Of a DNA stretch of 64,000 bases, positions 31,644 through 41,492 are shown piece by piece. Numbering within the stretch: position 1 is the stretch's first letter; each line of letters opens with the position of its first letter. Location of the stretch: assembly GCA_023266575.1 (NCBI GenBank), contig JAHFPV010000012.1:1-64000 (forward strand), written 5' to 3'. The stretch comes from Sphingobium sp. Lineage in GTDB: Bacteria; Pseudomonadota; Alphaproteobacteria; Sphingomonadales; Sphingomonadaceae. Under the pieces are notes generated by a model that made no database searches, was not told the DNA's origin, and saw nothing but the letters and a program-made list of their open reading frames with translations. Position numbers and translations under genes: made by a program.

Positions 31644-33445
31644 CCCTTGTAGAGCGCGTCCATCCGATCGGCATAGCGTTTGCGGATGATGTGGCGGCGG
31701 ATTTTCATCGACGGGGTCATTTCCTCATTGTCGATGGTGAAAGGTTCGTCGGCCAGGATGAAGCGGCGGACCCGTTCGATCACCGACAGGTCGGCATTGA
31801 CCCGGTCCACCGCCGCGCGCAGCGCCGCGATATAGGCGGGGTTTGCCGGGGCATCGGCGGGCGCGACGCCATTGGCCTGCGCCCATTCGCGGGTCCATTC
31901 CGCGTCGGGGACGATCAGGCCGACCAGATAGGGCCGCCGGTCGCCATGGACCATGGCCTGGCCGATCTCATTCTGAAGCGTCAGCATCCCCTCGACCTTT
32001 TGCGGGGAGACATTGTCGCCCTTGTCATTGACGATCAGGTCTTTTTTGCGGTCGGTGATGCGGATGCGGCCCTGGCCATCAAATTCGCCAATGTCGCCGG
32101 TGTGGAGCCAGCCATCCTTCAGCACTTTTTCGGTTTCGGCCGGGTTGCGCCAATAGCCGTGCATGACCAGTTCGCCACGCACGAGGATTTCGCCATCGTC
32201 GGCGATCTTGACCTCCACCCCTTTGAGCGGCGGGCCGACCGTATCCATGGCGATCCCGGCGCGGGGGCGGTTGCAGCTGACCACCGGTCCCGCCTCGGTC
32301 TGGCCATAGCCCTGGAGCAGGGTGAGGCCCATCGCGTCGAAGAACAGGCCGACATCGGGGTTGAGCGGCGCGCCGCCGGACACGAGCGCCTTGAGCCGGC
32401 CGCCGAAGCGGGCGCGGATCTTGGGGATAAGCGTGCGGGCGAGAACGGCCTTCAGGGGCCGGTCGAGGATCGAGGCTTTGCCCTGCTGCTCCTTCGCGCC
32501 GATGCGCAGCGCCTGTGCCATCAGCCAGGTGGGGAATTTGCCCTGCTTCTCGATCGATTTGATGATGCGGGCGCGCAATACTTCGAACAGGCGGGGGACG
32601 ACGACCATGATGGTCGGGCGGGTTTCCTCGATATTGCTCGCGAGTTTTTCCAACCCTTCGGCATAATAGATTTGCCCGCCCAGCAGCATGGGCAGGAACT
32701 GGCCGCCGCTATGTTCATAGGCGTGGGAGAGGGGGAGGAAGGAGAGGAAGCTTTCCTCGCCCCAGCCGAAATCTTCCGCGACGATCGTGCCTGCGCCCTC
32801 GGCATTGAGCAGGATCGCGCCATGATGCTGCATCACCCCGCGCGGCGCGCCGCCGGTGCCGCTGGTGTAGATGATGCAGGCCTGGTCGTTGCGGGTCGCG
32901 GTCTGGGCGGCGGCGCAGCTGGCGATGTCGGTAGGATGGGCGGCGATCAGATCGTCCCACAAATGGCAGGTCGCCTGTCCCTGCGCGCCGCGCAATGGCT
33001 CCATGCCGATGACGAAACTGGCCTGCGACCGGACGACGGCGGGCATCAGCGCCTGGGCCAGCTTGGCGGTCGAAACGATGACGGCGCGGGCGCCGCTGTC
33101 GGTCAGGATGTGTTGGTGATCGCGGGTGGTGTTGGTGGTGTAGGTCGGCACGGTGATGCAGCCCGCCGCCATGATGGCAAGGTCGGCGATGCAGAATTCC
33201 GGGCGATTCTCGCTGACCAGCATGACCGGGTCGCCGGGTTTGAGGCCGAGGGACCGGAGCGCGGTGGAGAGGGCGGCGACCTGCGCGGCGACCTCATTCC
33301 AGCTCAAGGGATGCCATATGCCCTCGCTCTTGCGCCACAGGAAGGGCTTGTCGCCCTGCTCTGCGGTGCGGGTGAAGAACATGGTGACGAGGTTGGGAAA
33401 TGTCTCGATGGCCCGCAAGGCTCGACTCCTGGGTGTTTGGCGCAT
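31640..33445 (-). CDS. Long-chain acyl-CoA ligase (AMP-forming)
   Basis: A 601-residue ANL-family enzyme that activates fatty acids with ATP and CoA. The AMP-binding motif is IIYTSGTGGAPRGVM, followed by GYGQTEAGPVV, GWLHTGDIGEFDGQGRIRI and the C-terminal DRKKDLIVNDKGDNVSP hinge (in part). The length fits the FadD/AMP-dependent synthetase group. It is followed with a four-base overlap by the B3 lactamase gene. Confidence 0.92.
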   Translation of the reverse strand: MRQTPRSRALRAIETFPNLVTMFFTRTAEQGDKPFLWRKSEGIWHPLSWNEVAAQVAALSTALRSLGLKPGDPVMLVSENRPEFCIADLAIMAAGCITVPTYTTNTTRDHQHILTDSGARAVIVSTAKLAQALMPAVVRSQASFVIGMEPLRGAQGQATCHLWDDLIAAHPTDIASCAAAQTATRNDQACIIYTSGTGGAPRGVMQHHGAILLNAEGAGTIVAEDFGWGEESFLSFLPLSHAYEHSGGQFLPMLLGGQIYYAEGLEKLASNIEETRPTIMVVVPRLFEVLRARIIKSIEKQGKFPTWLMAQALRIGAKEQQGKASILDRPLKAVLARTLIPKIRARFGGRLKALVSGGAPLNPDVGLFFDAMGLTLLQGYGQTEAGPVVSCNRPRAGIAMDTVGPPLKGVEVKIADDGEILVRGELVMHGYWRNPAETEKVLKDGWLHTGDIGEFDGQGRIRITDRKKDLIVNDKGDNVSPQKVEGMLTLQNEIGQAMVHGDRRPYLVGLIVPDAEWTREWAQANGVAPADAPANPAYIAALRAAVDRVNADLSVIERVRRFILADEPFTIDNEEMTPSMKIRRHIIRKRYADRMDALYKG

Positions 33446-33507
33446 CTGGCGCGCGCCTGGCTCATGGCAAAGCTATAGCCACGCCATGCCGTAGGGGCCA
33501 AGGCTTT

Positions 33508-34527
33508 CTAGTCGAAAAGCGTGTTTTGAACATCCTGCGGCGGGTTGAGGCCCAGATGCTTCCAGCCCGGCCCGTTGAGGCAGCGGCCGCGCGCGGTGCG
33601 GGCGATGAGGCCGAGCTGGATGAGGTAAGGTTCGATGACTTCCTCGATCGTGTCGCGCGCTTCGGAGAGACCGGCGGCGAGGGTTTCGACCCCGACCGGG
33701 CCGCCGCGATAAATGTCGGCGATCATCATCAGATAGCGGCGATCCATCAGGTCAAGGCCCAGCTCATCGACCTCCAGCCGGCGGAGCGAGGCGTCGGCTA
33801 CCTTGGCATCTACGGCGGCGACGCCCGCGACATTGGCGAAATCGCGCACCCGGCGCAGCAGCCGCCCGGCGATGCGCGGGGTGCCGCGCGACCGGCGGGC
33901 AATCTCCATCGCGCCGTCGGGGGTGATGGCAAGGTCCAGCAGGCGGGCGGCGCGGCGCACGACCAGTTCCAACTCGGCGACGGTGTAGAATTGCAGGCGC
34001 ACCGGGATGCCGAAGCGATCGCGCAACGGTGTGGTGAGCAGCCCCTGCCGTGTGGTTGCGCCGACCAGGGTGAAGGGCGGCAGGTCGATACGGACCGATC
34101 GGGCGGACGGGCCTTCGCCGATCATCAGGTCGAGCGCGCGGTCTTCCATTGCCGGGTAGAGGACTTCCTCGACCGCCGGGTTCAGGCGATGGATTTCGTC
34201 CACGAACAGGACGTCGCCCTCATCCAGATTGGTGAGCAGGGCAGCAAGATCGCCCGATTTGGCGATCACCGGGCCGGACGTGGCGCGGAAACCCACGCCC
34301 ATTTCCTTGGCGACGATCTGCGCCAGCGTGGTCTTGCCCAGGCCTGGCGGGCCAAAGAAGAGGACATGGTCGAGCGCTTCGCCGCGCGCCTTCGCGGCCT
34401 CGATAAAGACGCGCAGATTGCCGCGCGCGGCCTCCTGCCCGATAAATTCGTCGAGCGACTTTGGGCGTAGCGCGGCGTCGACATCCTCGACGCGGCGGGC
34501 GGGGGTGAGGAGGCGGTCGTCGGTCAC
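33508..34527 (-). CDS. ruvB: Holliday junction branch-migration helicase RuvB
   Basis: A 339-residue AAA+ motor. Walker A is [12 protein letters not shown], Walker [13 protein letters not shown]; the arginine finger/sensor region [18 protein letters not shown] and the C-terminal winged helix are intact ([14 protein letters not shown]). It overlaps ruvA by four bases. ruvC is not in the window. Confidence 0.97.
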   Translation of the reverse strand: MTDDRLLTPARRVEDVDAALRPKSLDEFIGQEAARGNLRVFIEAAKARGEALDHVLFFGPPGLGKTTLAQIVAKEMGVGFRATSGPVIAKSGDLAALLTNLDEGDVLFVDEIHRLNPAVEEVLYPAMEDRALDLMIGEGPSARSVRIDLPPFTLVGATTRQGLLTTPLRDRFGIPVRLQFYTVAELELVVRRAARLLDLAITPDGAMEIARRSRGTPRIAGRLLRRVRDFANVAGVAAVDAKVADASLRRLEVDELGLDLMDRRYLMMIADIYRGGPVGVETLAAGLSEARDTIEEVIEPYLIQLGLIARTARGRCLNGPGWKHLGLNPPQDVQNTLFD

Positions 34528-35132
34528 TTCGCCGCCTTCCGCAGCGCCAGCCGGACCAGTGCGTCGAGGCTGGCGTCGTCGCCCAGTTCCGCTTCGGCGG
34601 CGGCGACGGCGGTGCTGGCTTCATGGGGTTTGAAGCCGAGATTTTGGAGCGCAGAGAGGGCGTCGGCGGCGAAGCTGCCGGTGGGGAGGATGGCGATGCC
34701 GCCTGCGCCGACCGGGCCGCCAGCCGGGGCCGCGCCGATCTTGTCCTTCAATTCATTGACGATGCGCTGGGCAAGTTTGGGGCCGACGCCGTTGGCGCGG
34801 GCGATCATCGCCTTGTCCCCCATGGCGACGGCACGGTGGAGTTCGAGCGGTTCGAGCGCGGACAATATCGCCAGCGCGACCCGCGATCCCACGCCCTGCA
34901 CATGGGTGAGCAGCCGATACCAGTCGCGTTCCTCCGCGCGGGCGAAGCCGACGAGGCGGATCGAGTCCGCCGCGACCAGCATTTCGGTGTGGATCGTCAC
35001 GGCTTCGCCGATCGTCCCCAATGCCGCGAGCGTGCGCGAGGAGGCACCGACGAGATAGCCCACGCCCCCCACATCGATGATGGCATGGTCCAGCCCCGTG
35101 CTGTCGAGCCGTCCTTTTAGTTTTGCGATCAT
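34524..35132 (-). CDS. ruvA: Holliday junction DNA helicase subunit RuvA
   Basis: A 202-residue tetrameric junction-binding protein. The N-terminal OB fold starts [13 protein letters not shown]; two helix-hairpin-helix motifs follow ([18 protein letters not shown] and [17 protein letters not shown]), with an acidic linker and the C-terminal RuvB-binding domain ([19 protein letters not shown]). Upstream gene of the ruvAB pair. Confidence 0.97.
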   Translation of the reverse strand: MIAKLKGRLDSTGLDHAIIDVGGVGYLVGASSRTLAALGTIGEAVTIHTEMLVAADSIRLVGFARAEERDWYRLLTHVQGVGSRVALAILSALEPLELHRAVAMGDKAMIARANGVGPKLAQRIVNELKDKIGAAPAGGPVGAGGIAILPTGSFAADALSALQNLGFKPHEASTAVAAAEAELGDDASLDALVRLALRKAAK

Positions 35133-35176
35133 GTCCGCTGCCCCATGGTCATGATCTGTTCTTTACAGCGTCCGAC

Positions 35177-35228
35177 GCACTACGCCAGCGCAAAAGCGCG
35201 GCACCTTTTGCGCGCCCGTGCGTAGTGC
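35177..35228. repeat. Nested palindrome between ruvA and the S14 peptidase gene
   Basis: Outer arms GCACTACGC and GCGTAGTGC (35177-35185, 35220-35228) enclose inner arms GCGCAAAAG and CTTTTGCGC (35188-35196, 35205-35213). The nested symmetry in a divergent intergenic region suggests a REP/MITE-like repeat or a long mRNA hairpin before the peptidase gene. Confidence 0.6.
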
Positions 35229-35259
35229 AGCGCGAAACCGCAATTTTAAGGAAGTGATG

Positions 35260-35835
35260 ATGTTGATGACTGCGCCGATGCTTGGCCCCAGAGATTTTGA
35301 ATATCCGTCGATCATGCTGTCGGGCGTGGTCGATCATGGCATGTATCTGCATTTCAAGAATTGCCTGTCGAACGCGCCGCAGCAGGGGCTGGTGGTGGTG
35401 GAGATTTCCACGCTGGGCGGCGACCCGGAGATCGCCCGGCTGATGGGCGAGGATATCCGTTTCCATTCGGACCTTTATCCTGAGCGGCGGCTGGTGTTTC
35501 TGGGGCGCACGGCTGTCTATTCGGCGGGTGCGACCTTCATGAGCTTTTTCGCGACCGAAAATCGCTATGTGACGCGCGGCACGCGGCTGATGATCCATGA
35601 GCGGCTGATCACGAAGAATATCCAGCTGGCCGGGCCATTATCGACCTGCATCGCGACATTGAAGGCGACGCTGAACGAAATTCAGTCGTCGATCGCGATC
35701 CAGAATGAGGGGTTCCAGAATCTGATCCTGGGATCGGATATCACGATGGAGGAGCTGCTCGAAAAAGCGCCTGAAAACTGGTATCTGGAGGCCAATGAGG
35801 CGCAGGCGCGCGGATTGATCGCCGCCGTGCTATGA
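35260..35835 (+). CDS. ClpP-like S14 family protease
   Basis: A 191-residue protein of the ClpP/crotonase fold. The serine lies in VYSAGATF (ClpP AASMGA) and the histidine in LMIHERL (ClpP VMIHQP), but the third residue, an aspartate in ClpP, is not obvious in PENWYLEANEAQARGLI. I chose the start at 35260 because AAGGAAG is five bases upstream; 35257 and 35266 are alternatives. It is a second ClpP-like protein, shorter and diverged, and may be a pseudoprotease or a specialised enzyme. Confidence 0.75.
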   Translation: MLMTAPMLGPRDFEYPSIMLSGVVDHGMYLHFKNCLSNAPQQGLVVVEISTLGGDPEIARLMGEDIRFHSDLYPERRLVFLGRTAVYSAGATFMSFFATENRYVTRGTRLMIHERLITKNIQLAGPLSTCIATLKATLNEIQSSIAIQNEGFQNLILGSDITMEELLEKAPENWYLEANEAQARGLIAAVL

Positions 35836-35842
35836 TCGGGGC

Positions 35843-36478
35843 ATGAGCCGCACCCGTCCCCGCCAACCGATCTTTCCCTGGCGCTATGGCATGTTTCTGG
35901 CGCTGCTGGCGACGGCAGCGCCGCTGGCGCTGTGGCTGCGCTGGCATGAGGCGGTGATGGCGGGGTTCGACATCGCCGCACTGGCCTTCATGGCGTCGGT
36001 CGTGCCGCTGATACGGTCCGATCCCGATGCGATGCGGGCGAAGGCGAAGGCGAATGACGCCAATCGCGAACTGATGTTGCTGCTGACCGCGATCGTCAGC
36101 CTGGTCATATTGGTCGCAGTCGGCGTGGCGGTGAGCCAGCATGGCGGGCCTAAGACGGCGGTGGTCGCCTTACTGCTGGTGACGCTGCTGATCGCCTGGC
36201 TATTCTCCAACCTCGTCTATGCCATGCATTATGCCCATATCTTTTATCGCGCCGATAAGGGCGGCGGCGATTGCGGCGGGCTGGATTTCCCGGAGACAAA
36301 AGAGCCGGGCTATTGGGATTTCCTCTATTTCGCCTTCACGCTAGGGATGACATTCCAGACGTCGGACATATCGGTCACGGCCAGCGGGGTGCGGCGCACC
36401 GTGTTGTTTCAATGTCTCGCGGCGTTCCTGTTCAACCTTGGCATATTGGCCTTCACCATCAACGTGCTGGGCGGCTGA
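35843..36478 (+). CDS. DUF1345 integral membrane protein
   Basis: A 211-residue protein with five hydrophobic helices and the DUF1345 signatures VYAMHYAHIFY and DFLYFAFTLGMTFQTSDISVT (in part). Distantly similar to pore-type membrane proteins; no function is established. It follows the S14 gene by 7 bp, so the two are probably cotranscribed. Confidence 0.85.
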   Translation: MSRTRPRQPIFPWRYGMFLALLATAAPLALWLRWHEAVMAGFDIAALAFMASVVPLIRSDPDAMRAKAKANDANRELMLLLTAIVSLVILVAVGVAVSQHGGPKTAVVALLLVTLLIAWLFSNLVYAMHYAHIFYRADKGGGDCGGLDFPETKEPGYWDFLYFAFTLGMTFQTSDISVTASGVRRTVLFQCLAAFLFNLGILAFTINVLGG

Positions 36479-36484
36479 TCGGCC

Positions 36485-36802
36485 CTAGGCGGCGGTGTCG
36501 ATGGGGCCGCGACCTTGCGACTGGCGCTGTTTGCGGGCGCGGGGTGCGGCATCGTCCATGTTCATGTGGCGGACGGTCCGCCACCATTCGGGCAATATGG
36601 GCTTGAGCATTGAGAGGCTGCCGCTGCGGGGCGTGGCGTACCAGTCGTCGCCGACGCGCTGAAAGCGCCAGACCGGATCGCAGTTGAGCGGGACGCGCTC
36701 AAAGCCGGGCTGGCTATCGGGGCTGGCAGGGTTCGGGATTTCCTTCAGCTGGGCAGGGATGTTGCGGACGCTGCCATCGGGAAATCGCACCGCAATCGTC
36801 AT
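36485..36802 (-). CDS. Conserved hypothetical protein, sphingomonad type
   Basis: A 105-residue cytoplasmic protein, MTIAVRFPDGSVRNIPAQLKE, with a tryptophan-rich centre (VWRFQRVGDDWYATPRSG) and a basic tail. I do not recognise a domain. Convergent with the DUF1345 gene. Confidence 0.65.
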   Translation of the reverse strand: MTIAVRFPDGSVRNIPAQLKEIPNPASPDSQPGFERVPLNCDPVWRFQRVGDDWYATPRSGSLSMLKPILPEWWRTVRHMNMDDAAPRARKQRQSQGRGPIDTAA

Positions 36803-36953
36803 CTCCTGTCTCCATTGTCGAAGGTTATGGAGGAGGTAACGCACTGAGATAAAAAGGGTTCATGGGCTTGCTGTAGGTTAAGATGATTCCTGTCGGCGCG
36901 GCTTGGCGACGTCTTTCACCGCTTGCTTACCCTTTTGCGCTAGAGCGAGGATC

Positions 36954-38255
36954 ATGCACGATTCTGCCGATCCCTGCCCCAAATCCGCCGTCAGCCATGG
37001 CGTGGGCATCGCTGGCCTTGTCGGCCTTGGCCTGTGGACGCTGGTGTCGCGCCATTATGGCATGGACGGACCCAATGCCGGGTTGGCCGCCGTCGTCGCC
37101 TGCGGCCTGCCGATGATATTATGGTCGCTGGTGGTGGACAAGGTGCATCGCAACGCATCGACCGGGATCGACTGGCGCGGGCCGGCAAGGCCGGTGCGTG
37201 CGGTGCTGGACATCAGCATCGTCAAGATCGCCGGGCTATGGGCGACCTGGCTGGCTATCGCCATCTTCTATTGCATCGCCCGCTGGTACTGGAGCGGTAA
37301 TTATCGATTTTCGATGGACCTGTTCACCGCGGCTGCACCATGGCTGCTGGCGCTGTCCATCCCCTATATCCTCTGGATCGACCGGCGGCTGGTGCAGCCC
37401 AAGGATGCCAGTTACAGTTTCGGCCAGTGGGTGATCGGCGGCGCGGCGGGCGCGCCCGATATGGCTCAGGTCGCGCACCACGCCCGCGCCTGGACCGTGA
37501 AGGGCTTTTTCCTGGCCTTCATGGTTTCGATCGTGCCGGGCAATTTCGCCAGCGTGGTCAATTGGCGGATCGAGGAGGCCTTTGCCAATCCGGTGGCGCT
37601 GGCCGGTTTCCTGATCGCGGTCATGTTCATGATCGACGTATGCCTCGCCACGGTCGGTTATATTTTGACCTTCAAGCCGCTCGATTCGCATATTCGCACC
37701 GCCAACCCCTATCTGGCGGGCTGGGTCGCGGCGCTGATCTGCTATCCGCCCTTCGTGCTGATGGGTGGTGGCGGGCCGCTCGATTATCATGCGGGCGGGG
37801 CGGAATGGGACTATTGGACGCAGGGGTCCGGGGTGTTGCAATGGGTGCTGGGTGGCTGGCTGGTACTGCTGACCGGCCTCTACGCCTGGGCGACGGTGGC
37901 GTTCGGCCTGCGCTTTTCCAACCTGACCCATCGCGGCATATTGACCCACGGTCCCTATCGCTGGACCCGGCATCCGGCCTATCTGGCGAAAAATCTGTTC
38001 TGGTGGTTTTCGGCGCTGCCTTTCCTGAGCGTGTCCGGTTCGATGGCCGACATGGTGCGCAATTGCGCGATGCTGGCGCTGACCAACGCAGTCTATTATT
38101 GGCGGGCGCGGACCGAGGAGCAGCATCTGTCCGCCGACCCGGACTATCGCGCCTATAGCGACTGGATGGAGCGCAACGGCCCGGTGCCACGCTTTTTTGC
38201 GTGGGTGACGGGGCGGAAGCGTCCGGCTGCCGCGGTGATTCAGGCGGCGGAGTGA
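36954..38255 (+). CDS. Isoprenylcysteine carboxyl-methyltransferase-like membrane protein
   Basis: A 433-residue polytopic protein, about ten hydrophobic segments. The C-terminal quarter carries the ICMT/PEMT signature: LTHGPYRWTRHPAYLAKNLFWW and then RTEEQHLSADPDYRAYSDW (in part), which bind S-adenosylmethionine. The N-terminal part is unusual for that family and much longer than in a typical 200-residue ICMT. The start at 36954 has GAGG upstream. A lipid or small-molecule methyltransferase is likely. Confidence 0.8.
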   Translation: MHDSADPCPKSAVSHGVGIAGLVGLGLWTLVSRHYGMDGPNAGLAAVVACGLPMILWSLVVDKVHRNASTGIDWRGPARPVRAVLDISIVKIAGLWATWLAIAIFYCIARWYWSGNYRFSMDLFTAAAPWLLALSIPYILWIDRRLVQPKDASYSFGQWVIGGAAGAPDMAQVAHHARAWTVKGFFLAFMVSIVPGNFASVVNWRIEEAFANPVALAGFLIAVMFMIDVCLATVGYILTFKPLDSHIRTANPYLAGWVAALICYPPFVLMGGGGPLDYHAGGAEWDYWTQGSGVLQWVLGGWLVLLTGLYAWATVAFGLRFSNLTHRGILTHGPYRWTRHPAYLAKNLFWWFSALPFLSVSGSMADMVRNCAMLALTNAVYYWRARTEEQHLSADPDYRAYSDWMERNGPVPRFFAWVTGRKRPAAAVIQAAE

Positions 38256-38273
38256 GCCGCCCGAATGATCCGA

Positions 38274-39647
38274 TCAGAAGCTCTCTTCCGCATAGACTTT
38301 GCTGACGTCGCCGCCCCATTCGCCATGATAGCGCTCCAGCAGCCGTTCGGCATGGGTCTTGCCGGAGGAGACGACCTCTTCCAGATCGGACAGATAGCCG
38401 GTTTCATTGTCGCCTGCCGCATTGAGGCGAGCGCGGGCGGCGAGGCCTGAACGGGCGATGTCGAGCGCGGGGCGGGCGATGTCGCGCAGGGTGCGGCCCT
38501 TGCCGATCGGCGCGTCGAGGCCGAGACGCGGCACGGAATCGCGCAAGATCTGCCGATCCTCCATGCTCCAGTCCTTGACCAGATCCCAGGCCGCATCGAG
38601 AGCGCCCTGATCGTAGAGCAGACCGACCCACAAAGCGGGAAGGGCGCAGATGCGGCCCCATGGCCCGCCGTCCGACCCACGCATTTCCAGAAAGCTCTTC
38701 AATCGCACTTCGGGGAAGGCGGTGGAGAGATGATCCTCCCAATCCTTCTCGGTCGGCTTTTCGCCCGGCAGGACGGACAGTTTGCCGTTCAGGAAATCGC
38801 GGAAGGACAGGCCGGAGGCGTCGATATATTTGCCGTCGCGATAGACGAAATACATCGGCACATCGAGCGCATAGTCGGCGTAACGCTCATACCCAAAGCC
38901 GTCCTCGAACACGAAGGGCAGCATCCCCGTGCGACCCGGATCAGTGTCCGACCAGATATGGCTGCGGTAGGAGAGGAAGCCGTTGGGCTTGCCTTCGGTG
39001 AAAGGCGAATTGGCGAACAATGCGGTGCCGAGCGGTTGCAGGGCGAGGGAGACGCGGAATTTCTTGGCCATGTCCGCTTCGCTGCCATAGTCCAGATTGG
39101 TCTGGATGGTGCAGGTGCGCAGCATCATGTCCAGCCCCATGGACCCGACGCGCGGCATGTGCCGTAGCATGATCTCGTACCGGCCCTTGGGCATGATCGG
39201 CAGCTCGGCACGGCTTTTGTCGGGCCACATGCCCAGGCCGAGGAAGCCCAGGCCCAGCATGTCGCCGACATATTTCACCTGTTCCAGATGGCGGCCGGTT
39301 TCGGCGCAGGTCTGGTGAATGTTGTCGAGCGGCGCGCCAGACAGTTCCAGCTGGCCCGCCGGTTCGAGGCTGATCGTGCCGTCGGTGCCGGACAGGGCGA
39401 TGATATTCTCGCCCTCAAACACCGGGTTCCAGCCATAGCGGGTCAGGCCGATCAGCAGCGTGTGGATGCCGCCCTTTTCCTCATAGGAGGGGGCGTGATG
39501 ATCCTTGCGGCTATAGACGAATTTTTCATGTTCCGTGCCGATGCGCCAGCGATCCTTGGGCTTTTCGCCCTTGGCAAAGGCCGCGATCAGCTGGTCGCGG
39601 CTTTCGATGACGGGATCTTCACCCGCTGAGTCGGTTCTGGTGCTCAT
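38274..39647 (-). CDS. gshA: Glutamate-cysteine ligase (plant/alphaproteobacterial type)
   Basis: A 457-residue enzyme that makes gamma-glutamylcysteine, the first step of glutathione synthesis. It shows RIGTEHEKFVY, TGTDGTISLEPAGQLELSGAP (in part) and EMRGSDGGPWGRICALPALWVGLLYD (in part), all typical of the GCS2 plant-like class. Full length. It supplies the thiol used by the glyoxalase operon. Confidence 0.95.
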   Translation of the reverse strand: MSTRTDSAGEDPVIESRDQLIAAFAKGEKPKDRWRIGTEHEKFVYSRKDHHAPSYEEKGGIHTLLIGLTRYGWNPVFEGENIIALSGTDGTISLEPAGQLELSGAPLDNIHQTCAETGRHLEQVKYVGDMLGLGFLGLGMWPDKSRAELPIMPKGRYEIMLRHMPRVGSMGLDMMLRTCTIQTNLDYGSEADMAKKFRVSLALQPLGTALFANSPFTEGKPNGFLSYRSHIWSDTDPGRTGMLPFVFEDGFGYERYADYALDVPMYFVYRDGKYIDASGLSFRDFLNGKLSVLPGEKPTEKDWEDHLSTAFPEVRLKSFLEMRGSDGGPWGRICALPALWVGLLYDQGALDAAWDLVKDWSMEDRQILRDSVPRLGLDAPIGKGRTLRDIARPALDIARSGLAARARLNAAGDNETGYLSDLEEVVSSGKTHAERLLERYHGEWGGDVSKVYAEESF

Positions 39648-39747
39648 GCCCCGCCCTTAATGCTTCCCCTCGGCCCGTCAAACAGTGACCGGCAATGATC
39701 AGATAGGCTCTGCCTATAAACGGTTCAATCCAATAGCGAAATGAAAC

Positions 39748-40494
39748 TTAGTGCCAGTCGCCGTTCAGGGTCATCCATGCCGCCGTCGCGGCGATCGCGG
39801 CGGTTTCCGCGCGCAGGATGCGGGGGCCAAGCGAGACCGGCACGGCGCGTGGATGGGCGCGGATCGTTTCGCGTTCGATGGACTCGAATCCGCCCTCCGG
39901 CCCGATCAGGAAAGCGGCGGCGCCGGGATGGGCGGCGAAGGCCGTGGTCAGCGGCGCGCCGCCGGTTTCATCGGCGAAAAACAGGTGGCGATCCTGCGGC
40001 CAGTCTTTGAGTAGCGCGTCGAGTTTCATCATCGCCGCCAGTTCCGGCAGGGTAGTGCGGCCGCATTGTTCGGCGGCTTCGACCAGATGGGCGTGCAACC
40101 GGTCCAGGTTGAGCTTGTCCACTACCGCGCGGCGGGTGAGGACCGGCTGGAGCTTTGCGACCCCCAGTTCGCACGCTTTTTCCGCGATCAGGTCGATGCG
40201 GCCTTTCTTGATCGGCGCGCAGCAGAGCCAGAAATCGGGGACGGATTCGGGCGACTTGGTCTGGCTGACACATTCTAGGATCAGGTCGCGTTTGCGGATG
40301 TCGCGGGCGCGGGCGGCCCATTCGCCGGACCGGCCATCGAACAGCAGGACGATATCGTCAGGCTTTACCCGCATGACGCTGATCAGATAATGGGCGGGAT
40401 TGCCATCGACCGGCACTGACACGCCGTCCCCCAACTGGGTTTCGACATGGAGGCGCGGCGCGCTTTGCGGCGGCCAGGCGGGGGTTGCGGTCAT
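39748..40494 (-). CDS. rsmE: 16S rRNA (uracil1498-N3)-methyltransferase RsmE
   Basis: A 248-residue SPOUT methyltransferase. An N-terminal PUA-like domain precedes the knot domain with AEQCGRTTLPEL and FLIGPEGGFESIERE and the C-terminal LGPRILRAETAAIAA, which bind S-adenosylmethionine. I chose the ATG at 40494. It is divergent from ubiA, with about 80 bp between starts. Confidence 0.94.
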   Translation of the reverse strand: MTATPAWPPQSAPRLHVETQLGDGVSVPVDGNPAHYLISVMRVKPDDIVLLFDGRSGEWAARARDIRKRDLILECVSQTKSPESVPDFWLCCAPIKKGRIDLIAEKACELGVAKLQPVLTRRAVVDKLNLDRLHAHLVEAAEQCGRTTLPELAAMMKLDALLKDWPQDRHLFFADETGGAPLTTAFAAHPGAAAFLIGPEGGFESIERETIRAHPRAVPVSLGPRILRAETAAIAATAAWMTLNGDWH

Positions 40495-40577
40495 GATGCG
40501 CTTTCCGTTCGACGAAACTTGCCCGGAGGCTATGGGAGTCTTTAGAGAAGAATGGCCCTTCGACAAGCGCAGGGCGA

Positions 40578-41492
40578 ATGGAGTTGCGTGTGAGCCAGAC
40601 GATCGTCCCCGACAGCCAGGCGCGTGGGCTGCTGGCGCGGCTGCCGGACACGCCGCGCGCGCTGGTGCAGATGGCGCGCTTCGACCGGCCGATCGGCTGG
40701 TGGCTGCTCTTCTGGCCCGGTGCCTGGGCCGTGGCGCTCGCGGGGGGCGGCTTTGCGCGCTGGTCGTTGATTGTCTGGCTGCTGCTCGGCAGTATTGCGA
40801 TGCGCGGCGCGGGCTGCGTGTTCAACGATATTGTCGATCGCGATCTGGATCGCAAAGTAGCGCGCACGGCCGCGCGGCCGCTGGCGAGCGGGGCGATGAG
40901 GGTGCGCACGGCGTGGCTCTGGCTGGTGGCGCTGTCTCTGGTCGGACTGATCGTGCTGCTGCAATTGCGCCTCTATGCGCAGATCGTCGCGCTGGGGTCG
41001 CTGGCGCTGGTGGCGGCTTACCCCTTCATGAAGCGGATCACCGGCTGGCCGCAAATCTGGCTCGGCCTTGTCTTTTCCTGGGCGGCTTTGGTGGGGTGGA
41101 GCGAGGCGACGGGGGCGCTGACCCCGGCGGGAATTTCGCTCTACGTCGGAACCATTTTCTGGGTTGTGGGCTATGACACCATCTACGCGCTGCAGGATCG
41201 GGAGGACGACGCGCTGATCGGCATTGGTTCCAGCGCGCTCTCCATGGGGCGGCACGTCCGGGCGGGCGTGGCGCTGTGTTATCTGTGCGCGCTTGGCCTG
41301 TGGGCCGGGGCGATCTGGCAGGTGCGACCGCAAGCGCTGGCGCTGGCCGCGCTGCTCCCAGTGGCGGTGCATCTGCTATGGCAGATTGCGACGCTGCGCG
41401 AGGATGGCGTCGATCCGCTGGCCAAATTCCGCTCCAACCGTTTTGCCGGATTGCTGATGTTCCTGGGATGCCTAGTGGTCGGCAGCGCATGA
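40578..41492 (+). CDS. ubiA: 4-hydroxybenzoate polyprenyltransferase UbiA
   Basis: A 304-residue membrane enzyme of ubiquinone synthesis. The two aspartate-rich motifs that bind Mg-polyprenyl diphosphate are NDIVDRDLDRKVART and YALQDREDDALIG, in a 9-helix hydrophobic protein beginning RFDRPIGWWLLFWPG. It overlaps the phospholipase-D gene start by ATGA. Confidence 0.95.
   Translation: MELRVSQTIVPDSQARGLLARLPDTPRALVQMARFDRPIGWWLLFWPGAWAVALAGGGFARWSLIVWLLLGSIAMRGAGCVFNDIVDRDLDRKVARTAARPLASGAMRVRTAWLWLVALSLVGLIVLLQLRLYAQIVALGSLALVAAYPFMKRITGWPQIWLGLVFSWAALVGWSEATGALTPAGISLYVGTIFWVVGYDTIYALQDREDDALIGIGSSALSMGRHVRAGVALCYLCALGLWAGAIWQVRPQALALAALLPVAVHLLWQIATLREDGVDPLAKFRSNRFAGLLMFLGCLVVGSA

Noticed and set aside
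31625..33478. 617-residue plus-strand frame opposite the acyl-CoA ligase
   Set aside because: The minus-strand frame has all ANL-family motifs; this one has none.
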